From the NCBI RefSeq assembly GCF_963975415.1, contig NZ_CAXBGN010000004.1, positions 618,341 through 682,340 on the forward strand: a stretch of DNA of 64,000 nt, given 5' to 3'. The notes below the pieces were generated by a model that worked only from the letters and a program-made list of their open reading frames with translations, was not told the DNA's origin and did no database searches. This DNA is from Kriegella sp963975415. GTDB taxonomy: Bacteria > Bacteroidota > Bacteroidia > Flavobacteriales > Flavobacteriaceae. This document shows, one piece after another, positions 47,379-57,800 of this stretch (position 1 is the first letter of the stretch; every line of letters starts with the position of its first letter). A program made the position numbers and the translations under genes.

Positions 47379-48884
47379 TCAGCTCAATATATCCTTTACC
47401 ACTTCGCCGTGCACATCGGTAAGTCTAAAGCGTCGACCTTGATGTTTGTATGTCAGTTTTTTATGATCAAGGCCTAACAAATGTAACAATGTGGCTTGAA
47501 AATCATGAACGTGAACGGGTGCCTCTATTATATTGTACCCAAACTCATCCGTTTTTCCATAACTAAAACCTTTTTTTACTCCCGCACCAGCCATCCACAT
47601 TGTAAAGCAGCGTGGATGGTGGTCTCTACCATAATTTCCTTTCTCTAAAACGCCCTGCGAGTAGTTTGTTCTACCAAATTCCCCACCCCAAATGACCAAG
47701 GTGTCTTCGAGCAAACCGCGCTGTTTTAAATCTAGTACCAAGGCTGCCGATGCTCGATCCGTATCTCGGCACTGGTTGGTAAGGTTTCTGGGCAGATTAT
47801 AATGTTGATCCCACCCTCTGTGGTATAGCTGAACAAAATTTACATCTCTTTCAATCAGTCGTCTTGCCAACAGGCAGTTGGCGGCATAAGTGCCCGGAAC
47901 CTTTGATTCCGGACCGTAAAGGTCGTATGTGGACTTCGTTTCCCCTGTAACATCCATCATTTCAGGAACGGATGACTGCATGCGATAGGCCATTTCATAT
48001 TGGGCAATACGGGTTTGAATTTCTGGATCTTGTTCAACCTCGAACTGGCGGGCTTCAATTTTACCAAAATAATCCAACATTTTTCTTCTCGTCTGTGCAT
48101 CTATTCCCGGGGCATTGGAAAGGTAGAGTACCGGATCCTTACCTGAACGAAACTGAACCCCTTGATGAAGCGAAGGTAAAAACCCGCTTCCCCATAATCG
48201 AGCAGATAAGGGTTGTGCATTTGTTTTCCCGGTTCCATTGGACAGTAAGACGCAAAACTCCGGTAAATTCTTGTTTTCACTTCCCAACCCATAACTCAAC
48301 CATGAGCCTATGCAGGGTCTACCATGTTGCTGGGAACCCGTCTGAAAAAAAGTTAAGGCGGGATCATGATTTATAGCCTCGGTATGCATTGATTTGATAA
48401 CGCAAATCTCATCTGCGATAGCCGCTGTGTGCGGGAGGAGCTCACTGACCCAAATTCCTGATTTCCCGTATTGCTTAAAATCAAATTGGGCTCCTGCAAG
48501 TGGAAAGGATTTTTGTCCGGCCGTCATACCTGTTACCCGCTGTCCCTTCCTTATCGAGTCAGGCAATTCACTACCATCCATTTTCTGAAGTAATGGCTTG
48601 TGATCGAACAAATCATGCTGAGAGGGCCCGCCACTTTGAAATAAATAAATAACTCTTTTCGCCTTGGGTGCAAAGTGCCTTATACTTTCAGGAATTGACT
48701 GCTGAGAAGCTTCCCTACCCAAACCTGCAAAAGCATGTAATGGCTCGGTCATCGAGGCCAGGGCCAACCCACCTATCCCGATTCCCGCCTTGGATAGAAA
48801 ATTACGTCTGTTCATCTGTAACTTATGGTTCACCAAGGGGTGGGCGTGTATTTTATCGAGATCGGAAAAATTCATTTTTACCAA
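47379..48884 (-). CDS. DUF1501 protein, Tat-exported
   Basis: A 501-residue protein of the DUF1501 family, related in fold to alkaline-phosphatase/sulfatase-type enzymes and very common in Planctomycetes. It opens with an IHAHPLVNHKLQMNRRNFL segment typical of the family, including a twin-arginine-type signal. Further landmarks are VIYLFQSGGPSQHDLFDHKP, CVIKSMHTEAINHDPALTFF, SWLSYGLGSENKNLPEF, VIWGGEFGRTNYSQG and NYGRDHHPRCFTMWMAG. Its biochemical activity is not established. It is 32 bases downstream of a DUF1549/DUF1553 gene, the usual partner, and they probably form one operon. The start may be the ATG three codons later. Confidence 0.9.
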   Translation of the reverse strand: MVKMNFSDLDKIHAHPLVNHKLQMNRRNFLSKAGIGIGGLALASMTEPLHAFAGLGREASQQSIPESIRHFAPKAKRVIYLFQSGGPSQHDLFDHKPLLQKMDGSELPDSIRKGQRVTGMTAGQKSFPLAGAQFDFKQYGKSGIWVSELLPHTAAIADEICVIKSMHTEAINHDPALTFFQTGSQQHGRPCIGSWLSYGLGSENKNLPEFCVLLSNGTGKTNAQPLSARLWGSGFLPSLHQGVQFRSGKDPVLYLSNAPGIDAQTRRKMLDYFGKIEARQFEVEQDPEIQTRIAQYEMAYRMQSSVPEMMDVTGETKSTYDLYGPESKVPGTYAANCLLARRLIERDVNFVQLYHRGWDQHYNLPRNLTNQCRDTDRASAALVLDLKQRGLLEDTLVIWGGEFGRTNYSQGVLEKGNYGRDHHPRCFTMWMAGAGVKKGFSYGKTDEFGYNIIEAPVHVHDFQATLLHLLGLDHKKLTYKHQGRRFRLTDVHGEVVKDILS

Positions 48885-48916
48885 ATTATCGTTTATATAT
48901 TTAAAAAAACTACCTA

Positions 48917-51900
48917 CTAGCGCTTCATAATGGTCTCATCTAAACTGAGCAGGGTATTGTTCACCACGGTCATTGCAGCAACTTCTAGAGAAGGTAATGA
49001 TGAATCTAATGGGTATTCCCCTACGGATAGCAAATCCTTCACAAAATCACCATTAGTTGCGAATTTTTCTCGGGTTTCTTGTTCTAGTTGAACCAAAAGA
49101 TCCAATACCTCATCGTTCGGCTTCGTACCTGTAAGCAATCGGTGGGCATGGACAATTTGATTTCTTTTGGTGCTATTTTCCCGTATTACACGTTCCGACA
49201 ATACCCTAGCGGCTTCTACATATTGAGGATCGTTCATCAGTACCAGGGCCTGCAAAGGTGTATTGGTCTGTTGACGTATTACCGTACAATTATCTCTGTT
49301 GGGAGCATCGAACAATGACATCGAAGGCAGAGGGGAAGTTCGCCTCCAGAAAGTGTAAAGTCCTCTTCTATATAGTTTTTCCCCATGGTCTTGGTCATAA
49401 TTTTTTAAGACACTAAACTCACCCTTTTCAGACCAAAGCCCCGCAGGTTGATAGGGCTTAACACTAGCTCCGCCTATGTCGAAATTCAGCAGCCCACTAG
49501 CGGAAAGGGCGCAATCTCGTATAAACTCAGCTTCTAGCCTAGTACTTGGACCCCGCCCCAACAGCGTATTTGAAGGATCATTTTTTCTTGTCTCTTCAGA
49601 AACACGTGATGATTGCCTATAGGTTGCCGACATAACAATCAATTTCTGAAATGCCTTGATATCCCAACCAGAGTTCATGAATTCCAATGCCAGCCAATCC
49701 AAAAGTTCGGGATGCGATGGTAATGATCCCTGATTTCCAAAATCTTCAACGGTCTTTACGATGCCTTGACCAAAATACATTTTCCAAAACCTATTTACGA
49801 TTACTCTTGCCGTTAAAGGATTTTTTTTATCCACTAGCCACTGTGTAAGTCCCAGCCTATTTTTGGGAAGGCTGTCTGCAAAATTCATAAGGGCCTTGGG
49901 CGTATTCGGATACACCCGCTTTCCTATATCTTCATATCCCCCTCTTTCAAGAATATATGTCGACCTGGGTTCGGGCAAGTCTTCCATCACCATTACCCCC
50001 ATAAGTGTATCTTGCATTGCATTCCTTAGCTTGCCTAATTGATTCATCTTCTCCTGTACGGCCATTACATCCCTGTCATTATTCAACAAGTAATGGGTCT
50101 TCAAAGCTTTATCAGATACAGCTAGCGGTTTCGAGGATGCCTCACTGTAAAGAACATTTACCTCGGCCGCACTCAGTTCTTTGGCAAACACTTTTAGGTC
50201 ATCAACACTTCCCCCACCATTCACCTCGGTTAAGTAACCGGGTCTGCCGCCAATGCTTAGTCGCTTTTGACCATTGCTGATATTTTGGTTCAAGCGATCC
50301 AGTCCGATATTTTTTTCTTCAAGCTTTCCGTTGACATAAACTTGCACTCCCTTTGCTCTGCTTGATCCATCATAGGTGAATACATAATGTATCCATTCGT
50401 TTCGTATTATCGGTTTTGGCGCCCTCACGGAAATAAGGTGGGCAGGCCAAGACCTCACCAACCGAAACGTGAGCAAATCGTCAATAACGGATATATCATA
50501 CCCTTTGAAACTTGTTCCACCGCCGCTCAAATGATTGAGTACCGTCGTATGCTTCCCTTCGTGACCTGATTTGAACCAGAACGAAAATGAAAACCGATCG
50601 GCCCTGTCAAAATCAATAGATTTGCTCTGAATATGTACGCCATCAAAACCAGTAAACTTGACCGCATTACCTCGATTACGGACTTCTGTCGTAACATCCT
50701 TATCGGAGTTTATATCGATTTTTGTATTCGCCCTATTGACAAAATGTGATGTATCGGCATCAAAATCAATATCGATGACTGGAGCCAGATTGATTTTATT
50801 GGACCATTTTTCAGCGGTAAAAGGTTTCTCCAACAAGATATTCAAGGTGTCTTCAAGAGAGGCAATACGGTTTTCAATATGTTCAATTTCCTTTTCCACC
50901 GCTGGTGGCCCAACAAGTAGTTGTGGCCCCGAATTACCATCGTTCTGTGCAATACCTGATTCGTTGGCACTATTGAAGAATGCGAACATCTCGAAATACT
51001 CTTCTTGCGAAATAGGGTCATATTTATGGTCGTGGCACCGAGCACATTGCATTGTCATACCCATCAAAGAAGTTGCTACTGTTTCTGTCCTATCCATAGC
51101 ATATTCTACCCTGTATTCTTCATCCACAATACCTCCTTCACCGTTGAGTCTGTTATTTCTCAGAAAGCCTGTTGCCAATCTTTGTTCCGATGTAGCGTTA
51201 GGCAGCTTGTCTCCGGCTACTTGCCAAGTTATGAATTGATCATAAGGCATATTGGTGTTGAAGGCACTGATCAACCAATCGCGCCAGGGCCACATGGTGC
51301 GCAGTCCGTCTTGGGAATACCCATTGGAGTCCGCATAACGGGCTACATCCAACCATTCTAGGGCCATTCGCTCACCATAGTGAGGGGAGCTTAATAACCG
51401 ATCAACCACTTTTTCAAATGCATTGGGCGTTTTGTCGGCTATAAATGCATCAATTTCAGCGATAGTCGGCGGTAGACCTGTCAAATCTAGCGTAACTCTC
51501 CGTAGCAAAGTTTCTTTTGAGGCTGGAAGGTTCGGCTCTAAACCCAAATTTTCCAGCTTTTGAAGGGTAAATTTATCAATAGGATTTTGAACCCATTCGC
51601 TATTTTCAACTTTGGGCAGTGGCGGCTCCTTAGGGGAAATAAATGCCCAATGTGGTTTATATTCCGCCCCTTGTTCGATCCATTTGGCAATCATGGCCAC
51701 CTCTAGATCAGTAAGAACCAAGCCTGACTGCGGTGGTGGCATTTTCTGTTCTTCATCAGTGGAAGTAATTCGAGAAAAAGCTTTACTCTTCCCAATATTT
51801 CCCGAAACAAATGCGTGGCCTCCAGATTTCAATGTTTTCTTTAGGGCACCTGCTTTCAAATCGAGTCTCAAATCTGCCTTTAGTGAATTTTGGTCAGGTC

Positions 51901-52114
51901 CATGACAAGAAAAACAACGGTCGGAGAGAACAGGCTTAATGTGAATATTGAAATCAACCGTATCAGGAACCATTGCCGACACCCTACCACCCAGCGTCGA
52001 AGATTTGTCGTTGGATTCTGTTCTATGGCAAGCACATGTAAAAACAATAAGAACAACGACTAGGGCGCTAATACATATTAAGCGGGCATACCGGGTCATA
52101 AAAATCATATTCAA
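48917..52114 (-). CDS. PSCyt1-DUF1549-LamG-DUF1553 cytochrome-like lipoprotein
   Basis: A 1065-residue envelope protein. It begins with a lipobox (FTCAC) and a Planctomycete-type cytochrome c domain whose haem motif is CFSCH at 67-71 (followed by GPDQNSLKADLRLD). Next is DUF1549/PSCyt2 (about 170-380, DKFTLQKLENLGLEP, RRVTLDLTGLPP, CARCHDHKYDP; the last holds a second CxxCH). A LamG-like beta sandwich follows (about 480-650, FSFSFWFKSGHEG), then DUF1553/PSD1 (about 730-1020, RVIVNRFWKMYFGQGIV, HPELLDWLALEFMNSGWDIK). Function is unproven; the family is linked to glycan breakdown genes by context. It pairs with the DUF1501 gene downstream. Confidence 0.9.
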   Translation of the reverse strand: MNMIFMTRYARLICISALVVVLIVFTCACHRTESNDKSSTLGGRVSAMVPDTVDFNIHIKPVLSDRCFSCHGPDQNSLKADLRLDLKAGALKKTLKSGGHAFVSGNIGKSKAFSRITSTDEEQKMPPPQSGLVLTDLEVAMIAKWIEQGAEYKPHWAFISPKEPPLPKVENSEWVQNPIDKFTLQKLENLGLEPNLPASKETLLRRVTLDLTGLPPTIAEIDAFIADKTPNAFEKVVDRLLSSPHYGERMALEWLDVARYADSNGYSQDGLRTMWPWRDWLISAFNTNMPYDQFITWQVAGDKLPNATSEQRLATGFLRNNRLNGEGGIVDEEYRVEYAMDRTETVATSLMGMTMQCARCHDHKYDPISQEEYFEMFAFFNSANESGIAQNDGNSGPQLLVGPPAVEKEIEHIENRIASLEDTLNILLEKPFTAEKWSNKINLAPVIDIDFDADTSHFVNRANTKIDINSDKDVTTEVRNRGNAVKFTGFDGVHIQSKSIDFDRADRFSFSFWFKSGHEGKHTTVLNHLSGGGTSFKGYDISVIDDLLTFRLVRSWPAHLISVRAPKPIIRNEWIHYVFTYDGSSRAKGVQVYVNGKLEEKNIGLDRLNQNISNGQKRLSIGGRPGYLTEVNGGGSVDDLKVFAKELSAAEVNVLYSEASSKPLAVSDKALKTHYLLNNDRDVMAVQEKMNQLGKLRNAMQDTLMGVMVMEDLPEPRSTYILERGGYEDIGKRVYPNTPKALMNFADSLPKNRLGLTQWLVDKKNPLTARVIVNRFWKMYFGQGIVKTVEDFGNQGSLPSHPELLDWLALEFMNSGWDIKAFQKLIVMSATYRQSSRVSEETRKNDPSNTLLGRGPSTRLEAEFIRDCALSASGLLNFDIGGASVKPYQPAGLWSEKGEFSVLKNYDQDHGEKLYRRGLYTFWRRTSPLPSMSLFDAPNRDNCTVIRQQTNTPLQALVLMNDPQYVEAARVLSERVIRENSTKRNQIVHAHRLLTGTKPNDEVLDLLVQLEQETREKFATNGDFVKDLLSVGEYPLDSSLPSLEVAAMTVVNNTLLSLDETIMKR

Positions 52115-52356
52115 AAAATAATTATAACTTCATATTAGTCTAAACTAAAATTATAAAATTCAATTTGTATAAATTCGGTCAGATGCTATATCATTATCCC
52201 TTTGTAGACCTATGTTTTCTTGGGCATTAGTAAATTTAGATTTTTTTTGTTCCTTGGGAAAGCCAATAATAAAAAAGATAGCCAACGATAAGCAATTATG
52301 TAAATTCTAGCCCGATAAAGAAGCCATTGCACATAATCTGGATGAAATACTAACTA

Positions 52357-53277
52357 ATGAAATCAACCTCGATGAAACAAATAACTTTTTTATTACTTTT
52401 AACCCTTACTATGCAGTTGGGAGCACAACAGACCATAGACCTTTATACGACCTCCATTCCGAACAGCAAGCCTTCTTCCCTGAAAGAAAAACCAACTTTA
52501 AAAAATGGCCGTGTTACTTGGATCGAAAATGTTTCAAAACCAACATTAACTATATTTCTACCCAATGCAGAAGCAGCTACAGGAGCAGCTGTAATCATTT
52601 GTCCAGGAGGAGGGTATTCAGGAGAAAGCTATGAACTTGAAGGCATTGTTATTGCCGAAGCATTTGTACGCAAAGGGGTCGCAGCTTTTATATTAAAGTA
52701 TCGCTTGCCCAATGATCTAATAATGAACGATAAAACAATCGGACCTTTACAAGATGCACAGCAAGCAATCAAAACCGTACGTGAACGGGCAAAAGAATGG
52801 CAATTGGATGCTGATAAAATAGGCATTATAGGATTTTCGGCTGGAGGCCATTTGGCGTCGACAGCTGGAACACATTTTGAAAAATCATACATTTCAAATG
52901 ACGAAAACACAAGTTTGAAACCAAACTTTATGATTTTAGTATATCCTGTTATTAGTATGACCGATGCATTGACCCACAACGGGTCACGTGAAAAGTTATT
53001 GGGCAAGTCTGCCGTAGAAGAACAAATTAAGCTATTTTCCAATGAACTGCATGTTAAACCAAATACACCACCGACATGGTTGACCCATACAGGTGATGAT
53101 AATGTAGTATCTGTTGAAAATAGTATACGTTTTTATCAAGAATTGGTTCGAAACAACGTATCTGCAGAAATGCATCTTTACCCAAAAGGTAATCATGGTT
53201 TTGTTTTGAGCTTACCTACCGACCAATGGATGCGCCCACTATTTGATTGGATGAATAAAAGTATTTTAGTTGATTGA
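52357..53277 (+). CDS. Alpha/beta-hydrolase esterase, secreted
   Basis: A 306-residue hydrolase of the BD-FAE / acetyl-esterase-like group. A signal peptide (FLLLLTLTMQLGAQ) is followed by the oxyanion-hole motif CPGGGYSGESYE, the nucleophile elbow GFSAGG with Ser161, the acid in THTGDDNVV (Asp248) and the His in KGNHGF (His280). The triad is complete. Substrates of relatives include acetylated or feruloylated polysaccharides. It is alone on the plus strand between two leftward blocks; the gap 52115-52356 upstream should contain its promoter and that of the divergent DUF1549 gene. The ATG at 52372 is an alternative start. Confidence 0.9.
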   Translation: MKSTSMKQITFLLLLTLTMQLGAQQTIDLYTTSIPNSKPSSLKEKPTLKNGRVTWIENVSKPTLTIFLPNAEAATGAAVIICPGGGYSGESYELEGIVIAEAFVRKGVAAFILKYRLPNDLIMNDKTIGPLQDAQQAIKTVRERAKEWQLDADKIGIIGFSAGGHLASTAGTHFEKSYISNDENTSLKPNFMILVYPVISMTDALTHNGSREKLLGKSAVEEQIKLFSNELHVKPNTPPTWLTHTGDDNVVSVENSIRFYQELVRNNVSAEMHLYPKGNHGFVLSLPTDQWMRPLFDWMNKSILVD

Positions 53278-53481
53278 CAACAGTTAAATTCCAACACCGG
53301 CCTAAGATTTAGATGGAATTTAGTGCATTTAAAACCCAAAGGGATAACCTTTTTTCTCCTACAGATTTTACGCTTTCTAACTGAATTTAGCGTTTTTATA
53401 GACTCCATACCTATGGCCCTACTACTAAAGCATGAATAGACACTTGAATTTGTTGAACGGTCAAGATTATAACTTTCGAGA

Positions 53482-53826
53482 TCCTGTCATCCCATTGTTT
53501 TTCCAACACTTCTCGATTTCCTCAAGACTCTTCCCTTTAGTCTCTGGCAAATATTCATAAAAGAACAGCGTTGCCAGTAAACACATACCGGCGAAGGTAT
53601 AAAGCCCGGCGGACATCCCAATTTCACTGACATACGAATACTTGTCGGGAATATTTCGCCAATAAGCACCCAAATTTCCGCATTGATCGAGAAGGCAAGA
53701 CAGGCCATATACACCCAGAGCATAATAATAATAATCCAAATACCAAAGGTTTGTCCGGTATAGAAAAGGGTCACAATAATCGTCAAAGAGACAAAAACCC
53801 AACCATGCCCCAAACAAGCAAGTCAA
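53482..53826 (-). pseudogene. Broken sugar-porter MFS transporter, C-terminal remnant
   Basis: Two overlapping minus-strand frames each hold pieces of one protein. One frame carries the late membrane segments of a sugar porter (YMACLAFSINAEIWVLIGEI, followed by FPTSIR). The other carries the last helix and cytoplasmic signature (LYTFAGMCLLATLFFYEYLP, then ETKGKSLEEIEKCW). The switch occurs near 53640 and the helix between the two pieces is missing, so at least one frameshift and one deletion are needed. Nothing of the first nine or so helices remains. It is a decayed relic of a monosaccharide importer. Confidence 0.8.
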
Positions 53827-53929
53827 GACATCTCCAAACTACCTGTTTAAACTCAATTGCCGCCGATGATATACAGAAAGAACCTTGCTCAATTTCATAA
53901 CTACCCTCGCAGTAAATTTCGAATCTATT

Positions 53930-54214
53930 TCATACTACATCGATTGGCCTACACATGCCCAACTCACCAAGTTGAGACGCCTTAAAACTATAAGCCATAC
54001 TCCACCGCCCATCAAGTGGCCCAATCCTAAACTTTTTAGGAGGTATACATGTAACCCTGTTATCATTCCATGAAGGAAACAAACAAACATCCCTCGGAAT
54101 GACAAAGTATAGTTTTGCACTGTCATCCATCGTCACGATTCGGTGGAAAATACTAGCGTAAACACCTTTAGATTTTCGCTCTCCATAGCCCAAAAGGTAT
54201 TGTGTATCTGTTGA
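53930..54214 (-). pseudogene. Decayed copy of the ceramidase-like hydrolase
   Basis: The translated relic reads TDTQYLLGYGERKSKG, ASIFHRIVTMDDSAK and later FRIGPLDGRWS. It aligns with ESPQWLLGYGPRKSSG, DSIYHRIVAMDDGIN and YGVGPLNFWWT of the intact gene at 58009-59355. The intact protein's conserved THTHSAPEVG is degraded here to AYSFKASQLGE, the first about 65 residues are missing, and the frame stops at 53930 after about 95 codons. It begins directly and in frame after the stop codon of the carbohydrate-binding-like gene (54215). Confidence 0.8.
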
Positions 54215-54778
54215 TTACTTTATCGGTAAAGCTTTGGTCGCAGAGGGTACTAATTTCACTTCCCTTAAATCTAACAATGCTCCTTCCGAAAACGCAGAAT
54301 CTGATTTAAAAGTCATCATCTGCTTACCTTTAGATAAACGGATGCTTCCAATTTTTGCACTCTTAAAGGTTTCCCATGAACCGGTTTTACCTACCTTATT
54401 TTTCAGCTGCTTATCACGTGTTACCAGAACGAAAGGCTTCCCGGCCTCTTTGTTTGAAACAGACCATTCCAAAAAAACATCGTATTCCCCACTTTCTTTT
54501 ATAAGCACATCCCATTCTACTCGATCTTTAGCTGTAAACCAACCAAAAGCTTTCCATTCGGGCATATATTTAATATCTGGTCCTATAGCCCTTCCTTTTT
54601 CTGCACTCAGCCGGAGTGAACCATCAGATTCGGGCCGGACCAGCAAATCATTTTGATCAAAGTTGACACTCATAGCCTGGAAAGAAATCAACAGAAAAAA
54701 AGCGGTCAGCAAAACACTAAAGCAACAGGAATTTTTGGGCTTTTTTAAAGAATTGTTCAGACCAGTTTCTACTTTCAT
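54215..54778 (-). CDS. Small exported carbohydrate-binding-like protein
   Basis: The frame is open from 54811; I prefer the ATG at 54778 (MKVETGLNNSLKKPK), giving 187 residues with a signal-like helix (FSVLLTAFFLLISFQAMS). The remainder is a single beta-sandwich domain (IKYMPEWKAFGWFTAKDRVE, WDVLIKESGEYDVFLEW, GSWETFKSAKIGSIRLSKGK) of a kind found attached to sulfatases and other envelope proteins of Bacteroidota and Planctomycetes. It probably binds carbohydrate and has no catalytic motif. It is 79 bases downstream of the haem-propeller gene. The relic frame starting right after its stop suggests its C-terminus lies at a deletion joint. Confidence 0.65.
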   Translation of the reverse strand: MKVETGLNNSLKKPKNSCCFSVLLTAFFLLISFQAMSVNFDQNDLLVRPESDGSLRLSAEKGRAIGPDIKYMPEWKAFGWFTAKDRVEWDVLIKESGEYDVFLEWSVSNKEAGKPFVLVTRDKQLKNKVGKTGSWETFKSAKIGSIRLSKGKQMMTFKSDSAFSEGALLDLREVKLVPSATKALPIK

Positions 54779-54857
54779 GATTTTGATTTTAATGAAATTC
54801 ATAATCTTCAATATACTATTTTTAGAGCTCTACAATTACTTTATGCCGATGTACTAT

Positions 54858-57800
54858 TTATTTTACTTGTTTAATGTAGGCCAAAAGATTTGCCATTTGT
54901 TCTTGATCAATACTATTTTCCAATCCGATCGGCATGGCCGACATGCCTAGCGATTGCAAGGAGGCAATGTCTTCACGGGAAATCGTTGTTTCTTGCCCAC
55001 CGGTTTTGCGAAGTGTAATAGCGGTAGGAGTTTCAGCCGAAACAATTCCCTGTATCGATTCAGCGTCATTGAGCGTCACCGTCCATAAATCAAACCCATC
55101 AGCAATCGATTGGCCCGGATCTAAAATATCATTAAGTATGGATGCCGGTAGCCGATTTCTTATGGTGGCAAGGTCAGGGCCATAATTGGTTCCTAGTGCA
55201 CCTCCAATTTGATGGCAGATAGCACAATTCTGCTGAAAGACCTGCTTTCCTTCTTCGACCGATCCAGTAAACTCTAGGGATGCCGCATACTGCTTTACGA
55301 TTTTCTGCCTCTGATTGTCTCCGTCCTCGGAAAACAGGCGCCGCGCAAGGTCTTTATGTGCTTGATCTCGGCTCGTCATAAGACTTACGGCCAGTGCCCG
55401 ATCAATATTAGTTTTCTGTATTTGTCCTGTTTGGATAGCGTCTAAGAGCAATCCAATTCTATTTGAGTCGTTCAAGAATGTGCGTAGGGCGGTGCTACGA
55501 ACATCGGGCGTCATTACCTGCCAATGTTCCAAGACATAGTGGCTAACGGTTTGGTCGGGTATGGCGCTTAGTGTTTGTAATGCCGCAAGTTGAACAGACA
55601 ATGGTTCATCTGGAACAATTAATTCTTTCAACAATTTTATATCTTCCCCAGGATTTCCAAGTGCAAGAAATTTTAGGGCCTCGCCCCTACGTTCTGCTTT
55701 TAATTTATGGTTTTGCGCTATTTTTTTTGCCCGCACCATGGCCGTTTTAGTTTCTCTCCCCTCTGGCAAGCCAATTTCCTGTAACAGCTGTAGCGAGGCA
55801 TTTCTAATGGCTGTCGATGGGTGTTGAAAAAAGGCCTTCAACAATGCATTTTGTTCCGATATATACTCGGTAGTCGACATTTCCCTGCTTTTCATTCCCT
55901 CAACAAGACCTTTTAATAACGGGGTCTGCCAAGCATATGCTTCTTTTGAACCAATGTTGGTAGCTCTTTTCAAGAGTTGCTTTACCTCCGAAGCCTGTCC
56001 GTTCTTACCTATCATAGCACTCAAACGTTGCACAAGCGAAGCATATGCCGGGATATCTTCTTGAAATTGATCGAGAACTGCTTCCAACAAATTATTCTCC
56101 CGCAGGGAAGTCGCAGAAAGTGCGGCAAGTTGAACCCACTCATCTCGAACATCCTTAAATAACATTTTTTCTCTCGCCGCTGCAACCGATGGAGTATCAA
56201 CAAACCCCAATGTAAGCAACAATTGATACCTCACTTTGATATTCTCATCGTTCTCTAAACCTAATAAAGCATCGGTCAGCGAAGCATCATCAAGATGCAA
56301 TTCGGCCAACCGAATAGCATTTTCCCGAATTCCAGGAACTTCATCCGTTAGCGCCTGTTTTATCATTTCAATTGAAAGTTGCCCTAGCCCCTGTAAAGTC
56401 CATAAAGCATGCAGACGACCTAAAGGACGTTCCATATTTATGGCCATTTGCTTTAATAAGGGAAAAGCATCTTTGTCTTTTCGGTCTACTAAAAGACGCT
56501 GTGCATTTCGACGCCTCCAACTATTCGGACTAGCCAATGCATCTACAAGTTGCTCGATAGAAGCATTTCCCAAAAGTAAATTTTCAGGTTGATCAACTGG
56601 TTTTGCCCCCGTGGGAGTAATGCGATAAATACGACCCTTTTCAATTCCGTCATAAAGCTCTCCCGATTGCACCACCGCTTCTGCCATCCATTCAGGATGC
56701 TCAATGAATTTCCTGTAATAATCAAGCACATAAAGTGCGCCATCTGGACCGGTATAGATGTTGACAGGGCGGAACCAAGAATCGGTGGAGGCTAAAAATT
56801 CCTTTTGTTGATAAATTCGAGATGCAGTATAGCTAACCCCATCTTCAGACAACTTATCGACATGAACAAGATTGCTTACCGGCTCAGCGACAAATGTCGC
56901 GTTGTTGAACGCTGTTGGAAACAGCTCACCTTGGTATATTTCAAGACCCGTAGCAGAAGTAAAAACTCCAACGGAAGTCAGCAATTGATGTTGTGGATTT
57001 TTGGTAATAGGAAATACATCGGCAGGTTGACCGTGATCGGAAAGGGTTTTGGTAACTTTGGTCACAAGAAGATCAGGGTTACGGTTCAAGTACCGTGCGG
57101 CTATCAATTCTTGATAGATGTGATTCGAATTGTTTAGCAAAAGATGATGGCCCCAGGCGTCAAACGTATGACCGAATTGCGTGGCGGCAGCAGTCATTTC
57201 CAATGCTCGTGCATCAGGTCTAAAACGTACGTTTCGTCCGTTGGCATTTTTGGGTAGACGCGAACCTTTCGATTGTTCAGGGTAGAAAATATCTTCCCCT
57301 TCATCACCGAACTCCTCTTTGTAGGATTGCGTAGCAACAGAGGCTTCATGGGCCAAGTAAATCCAATTATCGAGCCCATATAACGGATTATTGAGGTTGT
57401 GTTGCGGATTTGACAAAGCAAAACCGGTCAGTAGAGTATCTCTGATATCAGCTTTGCCGTCATCGTTGGTGTCTTCTAGGTAAAGTACATTTGGCGCATC
57501 GGTTACGAGGACCCCTTTTTTCCAACGCATGATACCAGTGGGAAGCATCAGCCCATCAACAAAGACAGTGCTATTATCGATTTTTCCATCACCATTCTCG
57601 TCAGTCAATAGCTTGATCTTACCTGTACCACCCTTGTCCAATGGGTAACCATGCATTTCTACCACATACATCAGCCCGTTTTCATCTATAATCATATCTA
57701 CAGGATCTGAAATCAACGGTTCCGACACGACCAATTCAATCTCAAAACCTGGCACCAGCTCTAATGTTGAGAGTGCCTTCTCGGCCGATTCACTATAGGG

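Noticed and set aside
53467..53826. Treating the 119-codon frame as a real small protein
   Set aside because: Only its last third resembles anything (sugar porter C-terminus). The matching upstream part lies in another frame, so it is a pseudogene.
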